Shown: positions 43,904-56,339, numbered from the stretch's first letter. The stretch: 64,000 bases of DNA from Linnemannia hyalina (GCA_019671135.1 JAHRHY010000001.1:3596001-3660000); one strand, 5' to 3'. Program-made: numbers and translations. Notes: a model not told the origin generated them from the sequence alone.

Positions 43904-45543
43904 ATGGCACCAAGACGCAAGCAAGCACAGGAGACGCAAACGAACCCTGCAGAATCAGGATCAGGATCTGTTCATCAGTCTAGCTCAGTTTCCGCATCAG
44001 TGAATTCTCGTGCTCCAACCTCAGCCGAGAGATCCTCCATGAAATGCAGGAACAGCTCTCGATGGCAGCTGGAACAACAACAGTGCAGTCTCTGCGATCT
44101 CTACCACCGCGCCTGTCCAGAGGAAACGACACATAACACCCACCAACACCAACACAACCACATTGTTTGCACACAAGAAACGACCCACTGCATCTCGGAG
44201 CAAACGACAAAAGATCGTATCCTTCAATAACAACGACGACAGCAACAACAACAGCTACGACGACGACAGCAACGGCGAGGATGGCGACGGTGTGCAGAGC
44301 CGAGCATTCACTGGCGAGAGGAGGGCGGCGATTGCACACCGTGACATCCACACCGACGTCGTTATCGATGAGCCAACCCTCAAGGTGAGTATCAACACTG
44401 TTGGAGCCAAAATCGATCAACTGTCTCACATGCTGCAAGAAACGATGGGGAACGATGGAGATCCGCTTTGGTCAACTGGAGGGAATCGTGACCGAAGTGA
44501 TGAGAAGGTTGGAGGTACAAGAGGTACTGGAGGAGCGCACCAGAAGTTGGTTCGAGGAAGGCATGAGGATTCGGGATGAACTTTTGAGCGTAGTTGACAT
44601 TCAGCAACACTTTAACACACCTCCTCCATTATTGGGTAACCAGCAACAACAGCAACAGCAACAGCAACAACAACAGCAACAGCAACAACAACAGCAGCGG
44701 CAACAACAGCAACAACAGCAACAACAGCAACAGCAACAACAGTTACAGCTTCAAATTAAACTCCTCGAGCAGCAACTTCAACACCTTCAACAACTTCAAC
44801 AAAAGGAACATCATCAACATCAGCAGCCCTTCCTTCCACAACTGCCGCTCATACAGCACCACCTACCGGAGCCGCAGGCAGAGTTGAAACGTCGTTCTCA
44901 AGTACAAGTGCAGGCACAGACGCTGTCTCAAGAGCCTCATCCGGCGGACGTCCAGCCCCAACAACGATCACAGTATTTCCCCACTCAAGATCACGAACGT
45001 CAGCGAGTACAGGAGCAAGTGAAGAAGCGAGTACAGGAGGAGAAGGAGATGATGGTTGTAATGAAGAGGCAACAGGAACTCTCGACAGGAACACCACATA
45101 AGCCCTTTCTACTGGACAGTAAACAGGACGGACTGACGCTCGATCTTGCATGGCTCGAGTATAAGCATTTCTCTCGAACGCTTTTGCCATAGAATGACGT
45201 GGCCAGGTTGGGCCTGCGTCCTTGGCCGGGAGGATTAATGCGTTCCCAGCTCCATGTAAAACACGAGATTGCCCTCAGAAGGAGAGCAATCCTGTTTAAA
45301 AGGGTCGAGAGACTCGCGAGGAAGGAGAACCAAACTTTTGAGGCGTACATTGGGACATTAATGGACGGGTACAAGGGCAAAACAGTCTGCGCCATAGCCA
45401 ACATTCTCGAACACCTGGAGATGCTCGGGCCCGAGAATGTCGCATCGCCAACAACTCGGCCTACCAAGGATAAGGGCAAGGGCAAGAAGGACGAAGATGA
45501 GGGTGGAGATGAAGAGGGAGAAGCCATTGCCTTGGATAACTAG
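43904..45543 (+). pseudogene. Broken Gln-rich gene, unknown fungal family
   Basis: The sequence reads as one protein only if several lesions are bridged. It opens at the ATG at 43904 (MAPRRKQAQETQTNPAES). Around 44040 coding sense moves to another frame (ISTTAPVQRKRH..., SKRQKIVSFNNND). Near 44445-44460 it shifts again at a GGGG run (IDQLSHMLQETM to MEIRFGQLEGIVTEVMRRL). At 45190-45192 an in-frame TAG interrupts FSRTLLP-NDVARLGLRPWPGG. The frame then continues to 45543 with a well-formed helical end (LHVKHEIALRRRAILFKRVE, TFEAYIGTLMDGYKG, AIANILEHLEMLGPENV). A CAG/CAA tract (44641-44746) encodes about 35 Gln. A GTGAGT at 44385 could be a donor, but no acceptor restores the frame cleanly. Function unknown. 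Confidence 0.65.
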
Positions 45544-46131
45544 ATCCACAGCAGTAGGATTATAGCCTTAGTTATTATTTTTATATCGATGAAGATTTTG
45601 TATCCAAACAAGAACCTGGAAAGTACGAAAGAAATAAAAACTAAGATTATGGGAGGAGGGGAGGGGGGTGATGCAAGACAGTACAAAGGAGAGAATGAAA
45701 TGGGCAAACAGGCCACAGACGTAATTGCATGATCGCATATGGCCGACGAACCCACAAAGCCCATTGTTGAGGAATGCCCTTTATTTGACCCAAAAGACCA
45801 GGAAGGAAGTCTATTGGGTGAATTGACCAATTCACAGCATACTGCATCTTTACATGTCTCAGAAAAATATATGTCTGATTACTAACACATACGGTTTTTG
45901 GATGTACTAACTGGAAACACCCTATGGGGGTTGGTGGTGGTAAATCGTGTGAATCGATTTCATAGTAGTCATATGCTATCGTTTCGAGGAATGTGAAAAT
46001 AAAAGGATGGCCCACTCCCAAAGGATACATCTTTTGTCTATCGCCTTATTTCAGTATTCTGACATGAGGAGTGCGTAGGAAAAGCAGCGTGAGTAGAACA
46101 TGAGAAACTAGCATGCGTAAATCCTCTACGC

Positions 46132-46164
<33 letters not shown>

Positions 46165-46215
46165 GGAAAATGCAGTGTGCAAATATATAGGGGGTGAACA
46201 TCTTTTGCATGGCGC

Positions 46216-46253
<38 letters not shown>

Positions 46254-46748
46254 GCTATCGCATTTATATTTCTCGTTAACTATCCTCGTTTTCCTGTTCA
46301 TTGACTTTAACTGTGCGGGTGATCTCGCCCTTTGCACACCCAAGGTCAACCTTCCAGGATGACCAAAGATCAAAAAAAAAAAACAAGGGGTATATGAAAG
46401 ATAGCATGTTTTTTCTCCACTCACCTTCTGTTAGTGTTACCCAGGATGGAAGTGGAAAGAGGCGGAAAACGAAATGGTCTCTGCTTGTTTAGTGCAGGCA
46501 TGTATGTACCCTTGGACAAAAATGACACTCTTTACTCATTTCTCACTCCCCTCATGAGCTATGAAAAGTCTTCAATCGTGTATCCAAATAATAAAGTGGA
46601 ACAAAACAAAAAGTTTTATTTAACTTGGTGGGTATCATTAGATGGGCTATGTACATGCCATGGATGCGTGAGAAAGGTAGAGGAGGAAAGGGTAAAGGAA
46701 AGGAAAGCATTACGAGGATCGAACAGTGAAAGAAAAAAAACGGTGGGC
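45544..46748. other. Intergenic interval with long A and T runs
   Basis: 1.2 kb without a supported gene between the broken gene and the 3' end of the phosphatase gene. It includes the A30/T35 pair listed separately. Confidence 0.55.
46134..46252. repeat. A30 - 54 bp - T35 inverted homopolymer pair
   Basis: Thirty consecutive A (46134-46163) and thirty-five consecutive T (46218-46252) flank 54 bases. The arms can pair as a long A-T hairpin. The central 54 bases are not palindromic. It could be two oppositely oriented retroposed poly(A) tails or independent slippage. Confidence 0.85.
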
Positions 46749-49700
46749 TTAGATGATGCTGCAAATAAAGAGAAAAGCATAGAAGGGGACGACATATTTG
46801 ACAACATCCCAAAGGTCCCGGACAACCTGCTTGCAGAACAAACCGGCGCACAATGGCCACCGTCGCATCGTCCTCTTCTCCTTGGTGGCACTGCTTGAAG
46901 TTGCGAGTGAGAGGAGTCCAACAAGCGGCTCATCGTCATAGTACAGCTCCTGTTCTTCATCCTGCTGGTAGTGCGGGTCGTCCGTGAGAGTGGTGCCGTC
47001 TAGTTGTTGGTCTGCTCGACTGCTACTGCTTCCAATGTTGTCGTCTTCGAGGTTAATGTTGATGTCGAGAGTATTTTCAGTGTCGTTCCTGCCGGCGTTG
47101 CGCCAGCGTCCCAGGATCGACAAGGACTTGACCCGCTGTCTCGACATAACCATCCACCTGACTTGCCGGATAATGATCCAGCTCAACGAGACCCCAAACA
47201 GAGCCCCATACAGCATATAGATCATCATCTGCCAGGGGAGCATACACTCATCATACACAAACGTGGAATCTCCCGAAGGCCTCTCCACACTTCCAGTCGC
47301 GAACTCGTTCGAGACTGGCAATCCTGCATCGAGTGGCACCACGGGGAAAACATTCTTGGGTTTGAGGTCCGGGTTGAAGAGGGTCATCATCCCAAAGGAA
47401 GGTCGTTGGATCCCCTGTGCAAAACTGAACGACCGCAGTGTCACCTCGGGGGTCATGTTGCTTCCGACGGCTGGGTGCGCAATCTCGCACCAGTCGTGAT
47501 CGTCGCCACTGAAGACCATGTCTGGTTGGACAGACTCGAGGATTTCGCGTGAGAGGGAGCTGTCGACCATGTTCTGGTACTGTTCGCCTCCTCTGTCTAT
47601 AATCAATTGTTCAGTCTCTCGGGCCTTGCCGCAGGATGTTGTGTCGAGGCGGTGGAGAGGTACATGGGTGAACAGGATCCTTGGGAGTGAGGGTTGTTCT
47701 ATTTTGGGATTGTGGTGTAGGATAGGCGGCTGTGGATTAGTATGATAATAGAAGGAACGTAGGTGGGCTGTAGATAGAATTTTCCCTAAGAAAGCCCGCG
47801 AACGTTTCTTTGCTTGGTCACCATCTCTTTTCCTGCCGTGTCATTATGTACTCCTGTGGGGTATGTTTATGAAGGTTTGAATCCCCTGCCTCTGTCATTC
47901 CTACCTCCCACAGCTCTCTCTCTTCCCCTCTTCGCATGCTAGAATAAGTTCTTCCGTACATGGACACCCAAGAAACCCTGATCTCGGAGAATTAAATACC
48001 TTGCTTGATATGGTCCAGGAACTGCTGTGATTCGTCGCGGATAGAGGGGACCTTTGAACTCAGAGCGAGAGTATCTAGAATAACCAAGCTATGGTTGCCC
48101 ACATTGACCTCATAGTTGACCGATCCAAAGACCTTCTTGTACCGCACCATCGACGATCGGATCAACGTATCGCCAAATCCCACATCGTGATTACCCGCCA
48201 CATATAGCCTCAGACTTCTTCCTGATTCACGAATCTTTCGACGCTCCTCAGCTTCCAGGGGCACCCCGACTCGTTGGACATAATGGCCTGTAATGTCCAC
48301 CTTCGCAGCCTTCTCCTCCTGCGTCAATTCCTGTCTCTTCTTCAAGTAGCTGCTATTGTCCTCCTTGCTATTGCCGTTTTGGAGTTCTTCTGCTAAAGCA
48401 GAAGCTGCCGTTTCGCCCACCAATGCATCCGCTACAATCGGTTCCTGGTTCCAGGCACTACTCTTGGTCGCGAAGATCCATTCAAAGAACCGCCCCGTGT
48501 TCTTGACAAACGTTTGATTATCCGTTTTCCTGCCGCCATCATTCAAATCGCCCAGGAAGAGGACAGCGTCTGGACGTAGCGACGCACGCAGACGGCGGAA
48601 ACTCCGTTTCATGTAGATATCCGTGTACGCCTCGACCAACGCCAGAAGGAGACCTGATTGATGGTATGACATCCAGTCTGTCAGTTGTGGGTCTGCAATA
48701 ATCGCCATCCTGTACCGGTTGTTGAGAGCTTCCTCGGACTTGTCCTAATTACCATTAACAATGTAAAGGAAAAAGACCGAGAAGCGTTAGAATTGTTGCG
48801 TTAACAAACAAGGGTTAAACTGAGTTGCTGTTGGTCTAGGCTTTGGAGAAAATAGCCGAGTCGTGATAACGAGAACCGCCCGAAGTCCTCTCCTCATTAG
48901 TGAACTCCTAAGAAGAACGTGATGCGCTCTTTTCGTCTTGCATGAACGTCCAAACTGATAACAAAGCCTTAGCTTGGCACTTGGTAGCCTGTACCATAGA
49001 ACTAGACACGTGTCTTGGTTTTCTCTCATGACTAGCTTGTCAATGCCAGGCTGTGACAGCTCAGAATGCACAAAAAGCACCATCCCATCGCTTTATCCCT
49101 CGTTCCGTTTAACCCCTATCCGCCTTGTTTATATCCATCCTTTCGCTGGCTGGCTGAGCCAGTGTAAATTAAGACAGCAATGGTGCGTGAGCACAGGCTC
49201 CACGGGGATTGGATAATTTTTGTGGTTGCTTGATATGATGATGCCATCACTGCTCCTTCCACTCCAAAGAAGAGTAAGGGGGAATGAGAAGAGAAGAGAA
49301 AAAAGCAAAATCGGAAAAATAAAACAAACACATCAACCGGACTCGTGAATAAACTCCCCCTCCCATATCAAACTAGAAAATAAGCTATGATTTTGTCAAT
49401 CAACTAAAAAAAAAAAAGAATGATAATTACCCAGGAAGAATTATCGGGCCAAGAGCAGCGTTGGACCATGATCCAAAACGACCCGTGTTCGCCTGCAAGC
49501 AAGACCAGAACCCAGATCCATCGCAGTCGAATGATATGTCGTGGTGTCCTTAACGAAGCCTTCTTCTTCCCACTACTATTGCTGTTGTTACTCTCCTTGT
49601 CGAAGGCAGTGTTGGCAGTGTTGTCGCTGTTGTTGCGGGGCTGAATGGACGAAAAAGTCGATGCCAAAGCTGCTGTTATTCCTGGAGGAGAAAACGCTTG

Positions 49701-50192
49701 TGGTGGAAAAAGACCTCCTATTTCGAGGTCGGGGGCTGCGTTGTTGTTATTGTTGTTGTTGTGGGGGAGGAGAGGAGCAGAGCTTTCTGATCCATGGTCG
49801 CTATAACTGCTTCGCTGACTAGTGTTGCCGCCGCTAGTGCCTGAACTGGTATTGATACTGGTACTGCTGCGAAGTGAGGACGATGATATGGAGATGATAG
49901 ACGAGGCGCGAGTCCGAATGGTGTTTGTAAAGTCTGGGAACAAGGGGCTGTTCGTGTTGGTGTTGTTGTTGAGACGATTGCCGTTTGGGGGTGAGGAGGA
50001 AGTCGGAGGGAGAGGAGCTGAAGAAGTGGAGGCGGAGGAAGGGACGTTGTTGAATCGTTGGTTGTTGTTGTTGTTGTGATAGCTTCCAGGCGACGACGAC
50101 GACTGTTGAGGCCTGGGACCGTTGGTAGTTGGGTCGATGTCGTTAGAAAGGTCGTCGTTGTTGTGTGTCGGTATTGGGTTGTAGCGACTCAT
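46749..50192 (-). CDS. Cdc1/Ted1/PGAP5-type metallophosphatase (GPI-anchor remodelling)
   Basis: The exons 50192-49431, 48744-48000 and 47767-46749 give 841 residues with exact phases: Trp|Asp, and split Ala in HIKQ-A-HLRSFYY. Introns are 686 and 232 bp. Residues 1-215 are a disordered Asn/Ser-rich cytosolic extension, followed by a membrane helix with LRWIWVLVLLAGEHGSFW. The calcineurin-like catalytic domain shows ADPQLTD, FLGDLNDGGR, AGNHDVGFG, FTHVPLHR and SGDDHDWCE, the metal-binding set of this family (DPQ replacing DxH). Two C-terminal helices follow (MMIYMLYGALFGVSLSWII and VVPFYAFLFICSII) separated by an acidic loop. Relatives are ER/Golgi enzymes that remove ethanolamine phosphate from GPI glycans, and yeast Ted1/Cdc1 act in this step. 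The 200-residue N-terminal extension is unusual for the family. Confidence 0.9.
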
Positions 50193-50566
50193 GATATGTT
50201 GAGAGAATTAGAGCTTGAAAGTACAGGAGGGGAGAGGAAGAGAGGGAGAAAGAGAAAAACAAAAAGGACAGAACAGAAATGTGGGAGAAGTGAAGTGAAG
50301 TGAAGAAAAGGAAAGGAAAGGAAAGAAAGGAAGAATAAAGCTAGTGTGGTTATCAATATGTTCTAATCATCATTGACGCATGAACGAAGACGAAGAGGCT
50401 TGGAGCAGGAACGAGAAGGGAAGAGACAACACCTACTCACTCGTTGCCTTCTCCTGCCTTTTGTACAGCGAGTCTCTTGTACATGTCCTGTACATGTCCA
50501 TTATTCATACGTGAATAGAGACACCATTGCCGTGTATCATGCTGTGTTCGGTGGAGATGGACATAT
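50193..50566. other. 5' flank of the phosphatase gene
   Basis: About 370 bases of A/G-rich DNA, with GAAGT and GGAAA short tandem repeats at about 50286-50330, presumed promoter and leader of the minus-strand phosphatase gene. No gene seen. Confidence 0.5.
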
Positions 50567-50770
50567 GGCCGCGCCAGTAAGTCGCGCAACGATATATTTG
50601 TTGGCCTTAGAATACAAATAAATTGGGACCCTTAATATCTGCCATAGCGATAGGCTTTCTGTCACGTGGTTGGGACTCGCTCCCTTTCGCACTTCAACTG
50701 TTAAGGGGTCCCGATTCATTTGTATTCTAAAGCCAACAAAGATATCGTTGCGCGACTTACTGGTGCGGCC
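50567..50770. mobile_element. 204-bp MITE-like palindromic element
   Basis: Terminal inverted repeats of about 68-70 bp begin GGCCGC(G/A)CCAGTAAGTC and continue CGCAACGATAT...TTGTTGG..TTAGAATACAAAT..AT..GGGACCC. The arms (50567-50635 and 50701-50770) differ at about five positions plus one indel. Only about 65 bp of unique sequence lies between them. There is no coding capacity. An obvious target-site duplication is not seen (flanks ACATAT and TCAAAC), so the superfamily is not assigned. Confidence 0.75.
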
Positions 50771-50877
50771 TCAAACTGTCTAGAATGTAACCAAAGTACC
50801 ATGGTGGCCATGGTGGTCAGATACATGGTTGTGAGCAAAATGCACACTAAATTGGATAAGGTTCGCCCGTCCTACCG

Positions 50878-52084
50878 TACAGCGCGGTTTCAAAAATAAT
50901 GTCTGTGCTGGTTGTAATACCATCAGAGAATTTTTTTTCACGGCGACACTCTTTTTGGAACCGCGCAACATAAACAAAAAGGGCTTCTTTCCCTCCAAAA
51001 AAAAAATCTTATTTTTGTTGCAAAACTTTTGTAGCCCATCTGTACAGCGCATTTTTTTATGGAGGAGGGGGGGGGGGGAGTGGGAGAGAAAAGGGTATTA
51101 CCACCGGGTAGAACCACCTTTGTTCTTGATGACAGCTTTTATTCTTGAGGGCATGCCATTGATAAGTTTTTTGAGATGGTCTTTTGATATCTTTCGCCAC
51201 TCTTCGTTAAAAGCGACCATCATATCCTTGACGGTTCTGGGGCGTCTATAGTGTATAGCGTTTTTCAAGAGGGACCAGACGTTCTCGATGGGGTTGAGAT
51301 CGGGGGGTTGTGCGGGCCACATGAAGGACTTGATCGAATACTCCCTTGGATACTTGAGCACGGTGGATCGATGCCCCATCCTCCATCAGGAAGGCCTTGG
51401 CGGTTTCCTCCAAGAAGCCAAGCAGCTTACTGCTTCCAACAAACGTTCCCCACACCATCACAGACTTCCTCCCGCTCTTGAACGAAGGAGCAAGACAAGA
51501 GTTCTGATAATTTTCCCACAGTGGTCCTCCAAACTCGAACTCTGCGAATGTTCTTCCTCACCTCGAAAGTTGATTTCATCTGTCCAAACAACCTTCTTCC
51601 AATCATCAACGGTTCAATGTTTGTACTTTTTGGCGAAGTCCAGCCCCGCCTTTTTTATGTCAATAGTAGACTTGGAAACCTTGGTGGGGATGGCGTGGGT
51701 AATATCGGCAAGGGCGACACAGCGGTTCTTGTGGATAACGCTAACGACAGCTCGGACATCTCGATCGGAGAGGATGCGGGGTTGACCTGGGTTCTTTTTT
51801 TTTCTCGACAGTTCCTTTTCTCCTTGTACAACTTGACGATCCTGTGGACAGTCGCCCTATGTACATTATACAGGTTGGCAATAGTAGGGATCAAAGAGCC
51901 AGCCCTGCTCATGCCAACGATCTAGTCGCGCTCCTCAACGTGATAGGGCCATCGAACAACAGGGAGGGAAGGAGATGGGGGGTACGGAGGGGTTGTGTGT
52001 TACGGGAGGGAAAAGAAGGGGAATGAAGTGAAAAGAAGCTCAAAAATTTACTGTCACATTATATATTTTTGGAGCGGCGCTGTA
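50878..52084 (-). mobile_element. Degenerate Tc1/mariner element with TACAGCGC ends
   Basis: The left end TACAGCGCGGTTTCAAAAAT (50878) and the reverse complement of the right end (TACAGCGCCGCTCCAAAAAT, ending 52084) match over about 20-30 bp. Both include the TA that Tc1/mariner elements duplicate. Length is about 1.2 kb, normal for the superfamily. The interior carries a damaged transposase on the minus strand. Extra terminal-repeat-like pieces sit just inside the left end at 50951-50966 (inverted) and 51043-51050 (TACAGCGCA), suggesting a nested or rearranged end. Confidence 0.8.
51098..51945 (-). pseudogene. Tc1-family transposase, inactivated
   Basis: The pieces in order are an N-terminal helix-turn-helix (IPTIANLYNVHRATVHRIVK) preceded by an in-frame TAG at 51922-51924; a frame change at an A-run near 51800; PRILSDRDVRAVVSVIHKNR; a stop after DFAKKYKH; first acidic site VVWTDEINF; another frame for MVWGTFVGSSK and LMEDGASIHRA; then the intact C-terminal frame WPAQPPDLNPIENVWSLLK ending at 51098. 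The DD34-36E/D catalytic triad residues are all recognisable, but at least two stops and several frameshifts make the enzyme dead. Confidence 0.85.
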
Positions 52085-52309
52085 CAATGAAGGTAATGCT
52101 AAGGCCCAACGACGAGGTGTCTTCCAATGAATCTGTCCACGTTGCAAACACTCGCCCCTCTTTGTCTGCCCGGTCTCCTTGCCGTGTCGTATTCTCATCC
52201 TGTCACAAGTTAAAAGCAAATAATAATAATAATGTAGACGATAAGACTTAGAGGCTGAAAGGGCATGCTTTACTCTACGGGAAGTGCACGAGGAATATTA
52301 TACAGACGA

Positions 52310-55300
52310 TTATTTCAGACTAAGATTCTGTAGAGGTGGATCGGCATCGCTCGTTTCAGACTCTTTCTGCTGCTGCTCCTCCAATTCACGCAATCGCTCT
52401 TGTTTCTCAAATCTCCTGTGCAAAAGGTTGTTGATAGTGTCGGTCAGGAAATCCACCATCCCTTCAAATCCCTTCTTCTCCTCCAAATGGTCCAGGTACC
52501 GGAGCCGGTACTCGTCAAACTTCATGTTCAGACCACCCTTCGCAGACATCTCCTTCAGTGCCTTAATCGATGCCGGTGCATCCAATCGCTTCTCGACTGG
52601 AATGTTTTGTTGCTCCTCGAGTGACTATGTGTCAGATATTAGGTTTAAGTACATGCGGGCATGTAAGTTTGCGTGTTTTTCTTCTTGATTAAGATATGAC
52701 AGACCACATTGTTTTACTGAAATCAGTCACAGAAATACGTACCTTCAGGAAGCGCGCGGAGAAGCCCGAGAAAGCTACAGAGTGGGTGAACGACAGCATG
52801 GTGGGCACACTTAAATTGTTGTCCGCACAGACTTGTTTTATATGAGCGAGAGTTTCTCTAGAAGATCGAAAAAAAAGCGTGAAGAGGTATCCAGGTCGTC
52901 AATGGTTAGTGCCATACAATTGGTCATGGTAAACTTCTTCGCAAAAGAGGGAAAAACATAGATTATCAAAACTTACTGGTCCAGCTGAAAACTCCTGGCG
53001 TTTTTGTCAGCCTTGTTGAAAGCACGGTTCCTATAGAGAAAGTTGCATATGTCCATCACGTAACTGTTGAACTGCGCCACAAGCTCACGCGTGTACCCTG
53101 GAACCACTTCGTCTTGTGATAATTTCGTGGATATCTCGCCATTGTCTTGACTCGCTGCTATTTGAGACTGAACAAGGAGCTCGTACTGCAGTTGCTGTTC
53201 TTCCTCAAAAGCCTGGTATGCCTGTTTGAACTGGTAGACAATCCCGCATATCCTGACAACCGCCACCGCAGAGTCCGAGAGAAAGCATCGATAGACAATG
53301 GAGGCTCTAGGGATAATGACTGAAATCGGCGCATTTGTCTTCGTGAGGTTTGATGTAAAGTCAAAGAACGAGAGGACGCCATGTTGGACAGCGATATGGT
53401 CTCGTTCGACTTCAAGAGCCACTCCCGAGATGCTGTCGACATGTTTGATAAAGGCGCGAATACTCAGCATGTAGTCCACGTTAGGTGACAGCTCCGAGAA
53501 AAGACGTCGTCTAATTTGAAAGCAAGACAATACACAGGTCAGAACTTGGTGGTAAAAATGAGACGTTTCCTGATGCGCTTCAACGGGATGAAAATGTGTA
53601 CGAATGTGTACGTACAAATTCTCTGACCCTTGCTTTGAAAGCCGAGGGTCCTTGCCAAGTTCCAGGTAGTCCTTCCACTTGAACTGTGCCCAGTTTTGAG
53701 CGAGTCTGGTATAACACAGGATGAGTTGACCCTAAGAGAGGGTTAAAAATGAGAGCAACACATGTCAGCGCGGCGTTGTTGGCTGTCTTAACTAAACCTT
53801 ACGCGCTGAGAGGCGGGGTTGACGTTTGCTACCTTCCATACTGGTCCCATGAGATAGAAGAGCCTCTGCAGAGGCTTCAGGAATTGTATATACAGATCTA
53901 ACAGCCAGGCGAGAGAAGGGTATGAGGTGTTAGGGCAGGCTGGCCACAAGAGTATTGATACAGAAACTTTGCCGCAAGAGTTCACATAAACGAAAAGCCA
54001 TACCTTCAAAGCTCCGAGGTCTCAAGAAGGTCAAGAGAGTAAAGACCTCCTTCTGATGGTCAACGCCGTTCCATACCCTGATAAATGGGACAAGAAAGTT
54101 CTCAATGACCGGAAGTAGATCCTATTGCAATAAGAAGGATTTCTGAACGTTAGCGTCAGGCTCAGAGAACCAAAAGGGCTCTATTCGCAAGCGCGTTTCT
54201 TTAGTACCTTGATCATTCTGGTGACTTGGACAACTTTGGACAAGATATTTGCGAGTCGAGCACGACTGACATCAGACGTAGCGCTCCAGTACCAGAGGTC
54301 CATGAGTTCCTGCCCGAGCCAGTAGCTTATCCGGTCCACGATCGAGTGTGATGGCTGAAGACACAAAACATGTTGCAGTAATCGGTTTGTGAGAACCGAG
54401 CTCAGCTGGTCTGGGAGGGCGAGCGTGTCAATGTGTTTCACAAGCGCATCCAAGGATGTAATTTGCGATAAAGGCAGAGCTTTGTCCTAATAAGAAGTTG
54501 ACAGGATCGAATTGTCAGTCATGCTCTCGCCTTCTCATATGGTTGTGCCGTCGCGATTGTGTATTCCTGCTCCACTTACATCGGCGCCTTTCCTGTAAAT
54601 CGAGAATGCGTCTGGTACATGAGAAAGTTTCTGTCGCTTCTATTTGTCGAGAGACATGAAAGTAAAACGAAAAGTGAGAATGTCGGTCTTTTCTTTATCC
54701 CGAGTACAACCACCTTTATCGATCGCGTTCTTACCCCACTCCTTGAAATAGGGTCTTTTGATCCGTTGAGCCCAAACAACTGGTCTGCTGAACGATGACT
54801 CCACCTTGTCTGCAAAGCGTCGATGGCCTCTGCTGTCGTCTGATCTGGGCATTTGAAAATGGTTTGTGTCGCAAGAGTCAATGGCGCCAGGATCAAATCA
54901 GGAAAGTACGACTTGTACACATGCAAGAGTCCTGCAAGCGCTGGTTCCTTTCCAACTGTGATCTGCAGGTCCAACCTATCGGTATGATGTCCAGAGCGAT
55001 GCAAAAGGTATCAGTCATGAGAATACTCCTTCCTGAGATGTCCTGTACTGCCCCCATTCACATTCCTGTCCAACAACATACAGCTTTCTTATCCTGAATG
55101 GCCTCACATCTTCTCGTCTCGTCAAGTAATAGAGCAAATGGCAAAGAGATGGCCTAATACAAGTTGAAATATGATGCGTGTTAGTCGTTTGTTCGGCGTC
55201 ACCAATATTTTGTCCAGTCTTCTTAGTACATGCCACAGTCCTGTGGAGGTACCTCAGCGTCTCGTAGGGGAGGTAGTGGAATACGACTCCGTAAAGTTGT

Positions 55301-56339
55301 TGCAATTTCGTCCGGCTGTCAAAGATATCATAGACGAGGATGATCCATTTCAGCAATGTGGCCTAGATGTTACAAGAACCATGGTCAGCTTGTGGTAATT
55401 ATTTCTAATTATATTTCCAAGACTTTGATGTTGTCGTTGTCGCCCTACCTGAATTGCAAAGCTGAGATTCTTGCCGAGAGCTCCCAAGATATTGACAGCG
55501 CACATTTCTGGGACTGACTGACGAGGCAGCAGCAGCTTGATCATTTTCCTTGATGTTGTGTCGTCTATCAGGGTATTGAGGCGAGGTCAGAAAGCATAGG
55601 TCAACACCCTTGTCTGTAGGGGATACAATAAGAGCTGTGCCTTACTAAAGTAGCCCGTTGCTTACCGAGCTTGGCAGATAATATGATATCCAGTATTTGA
55701 GTGACCTGTTCCGGCGCGAGCCCAAAGTGTCGAATGACCGGGTCAAGCGATGTTGTTGACCGCAAGACTACGGGCTTACCGCCCTTCACACCAGCGTCTA
55801 TTTGTTTGTTGTTTGTTGTTGTTCAAAGTGCGTTAGATTGTCACGTCAATCGCATCGGATCCCGCCATTGTTTTGCCTCCTTGATTGCGAAAAGGAGTGC
55901 ATGGACCATACTTCGCTCGATTCGTTCAAGAGTGTTGACGATAGTCTCATCGGCCTCCTCTACTGACATGTCCCTGACAAGGGTCTGCATGTCCGCGTCT
56001 GGACTTGCTAATAAAGCATTGACAATGCGAAGGAGACTGGTAAGTCGTGGGTAGGAAGTGTGATGTTTTCCTAATGCAGATTCACTCGCTGCCCTATGGT
56101 TTTCGTATGCAGAGTTGAGGTATACCTCGGTCGCTAGCCATCCTGAATTGCGTGATTGTGATGTATTTTCCTGTCCCTGGCCTCGTCTGCTTCCTATGCG
56201 GTGGGCGTTGTTTGGTCCGTTGAGTCTAGACGCGACCTTTTCTTGTCTGAAAAGAAAAAAGAGATGAAAAATTGGTGGCTGAGGACTGGGCGGGACTAGA
56301 CAAGGGCGGACTAGTGGCAGGCAGACAGGGACAGGCACC
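52310..56339 (-). CDS. CENPI: Inner-kinetochore protein CENP-I/Mis6/Ctf3 (5' exon incomplete)
   Basis: Fourteen consecutive exons were joined in phase: 56246-55912, 55797-55666, 55564-55449, 55362-55253, 55153-55082, 54975-54735, 54639-54580, 54486-54208, 54121-54004, 53897-53803, 53731-53616, 53510-52977, 52857-52743, 52624-52310. A fifteenth exon end lies at 56339 (EEQYR), for at least 879 residues. Family landmarks are SLCHLLYYLTRREDVRPFRIRKL, LDLQITVGKEPALAGLLHVYKSYFPDL, ALVKHIDTLALPDQLSSVL and SFTHSVAFSGFSARFL (quoted in pieces). These follow the order of HEAT-like repeats in CENP-I. The protein belongs to the CENP-H/I/K module of the constitutive centromere-associated network and helps hold CENP-A chromatin. 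The C-terminus is a charged coiled coil. No in-frame ATG was found in the last visible exon; the start must lie farther 5', possibly overlapping the divergent neighbour. Confidence 0.88.
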
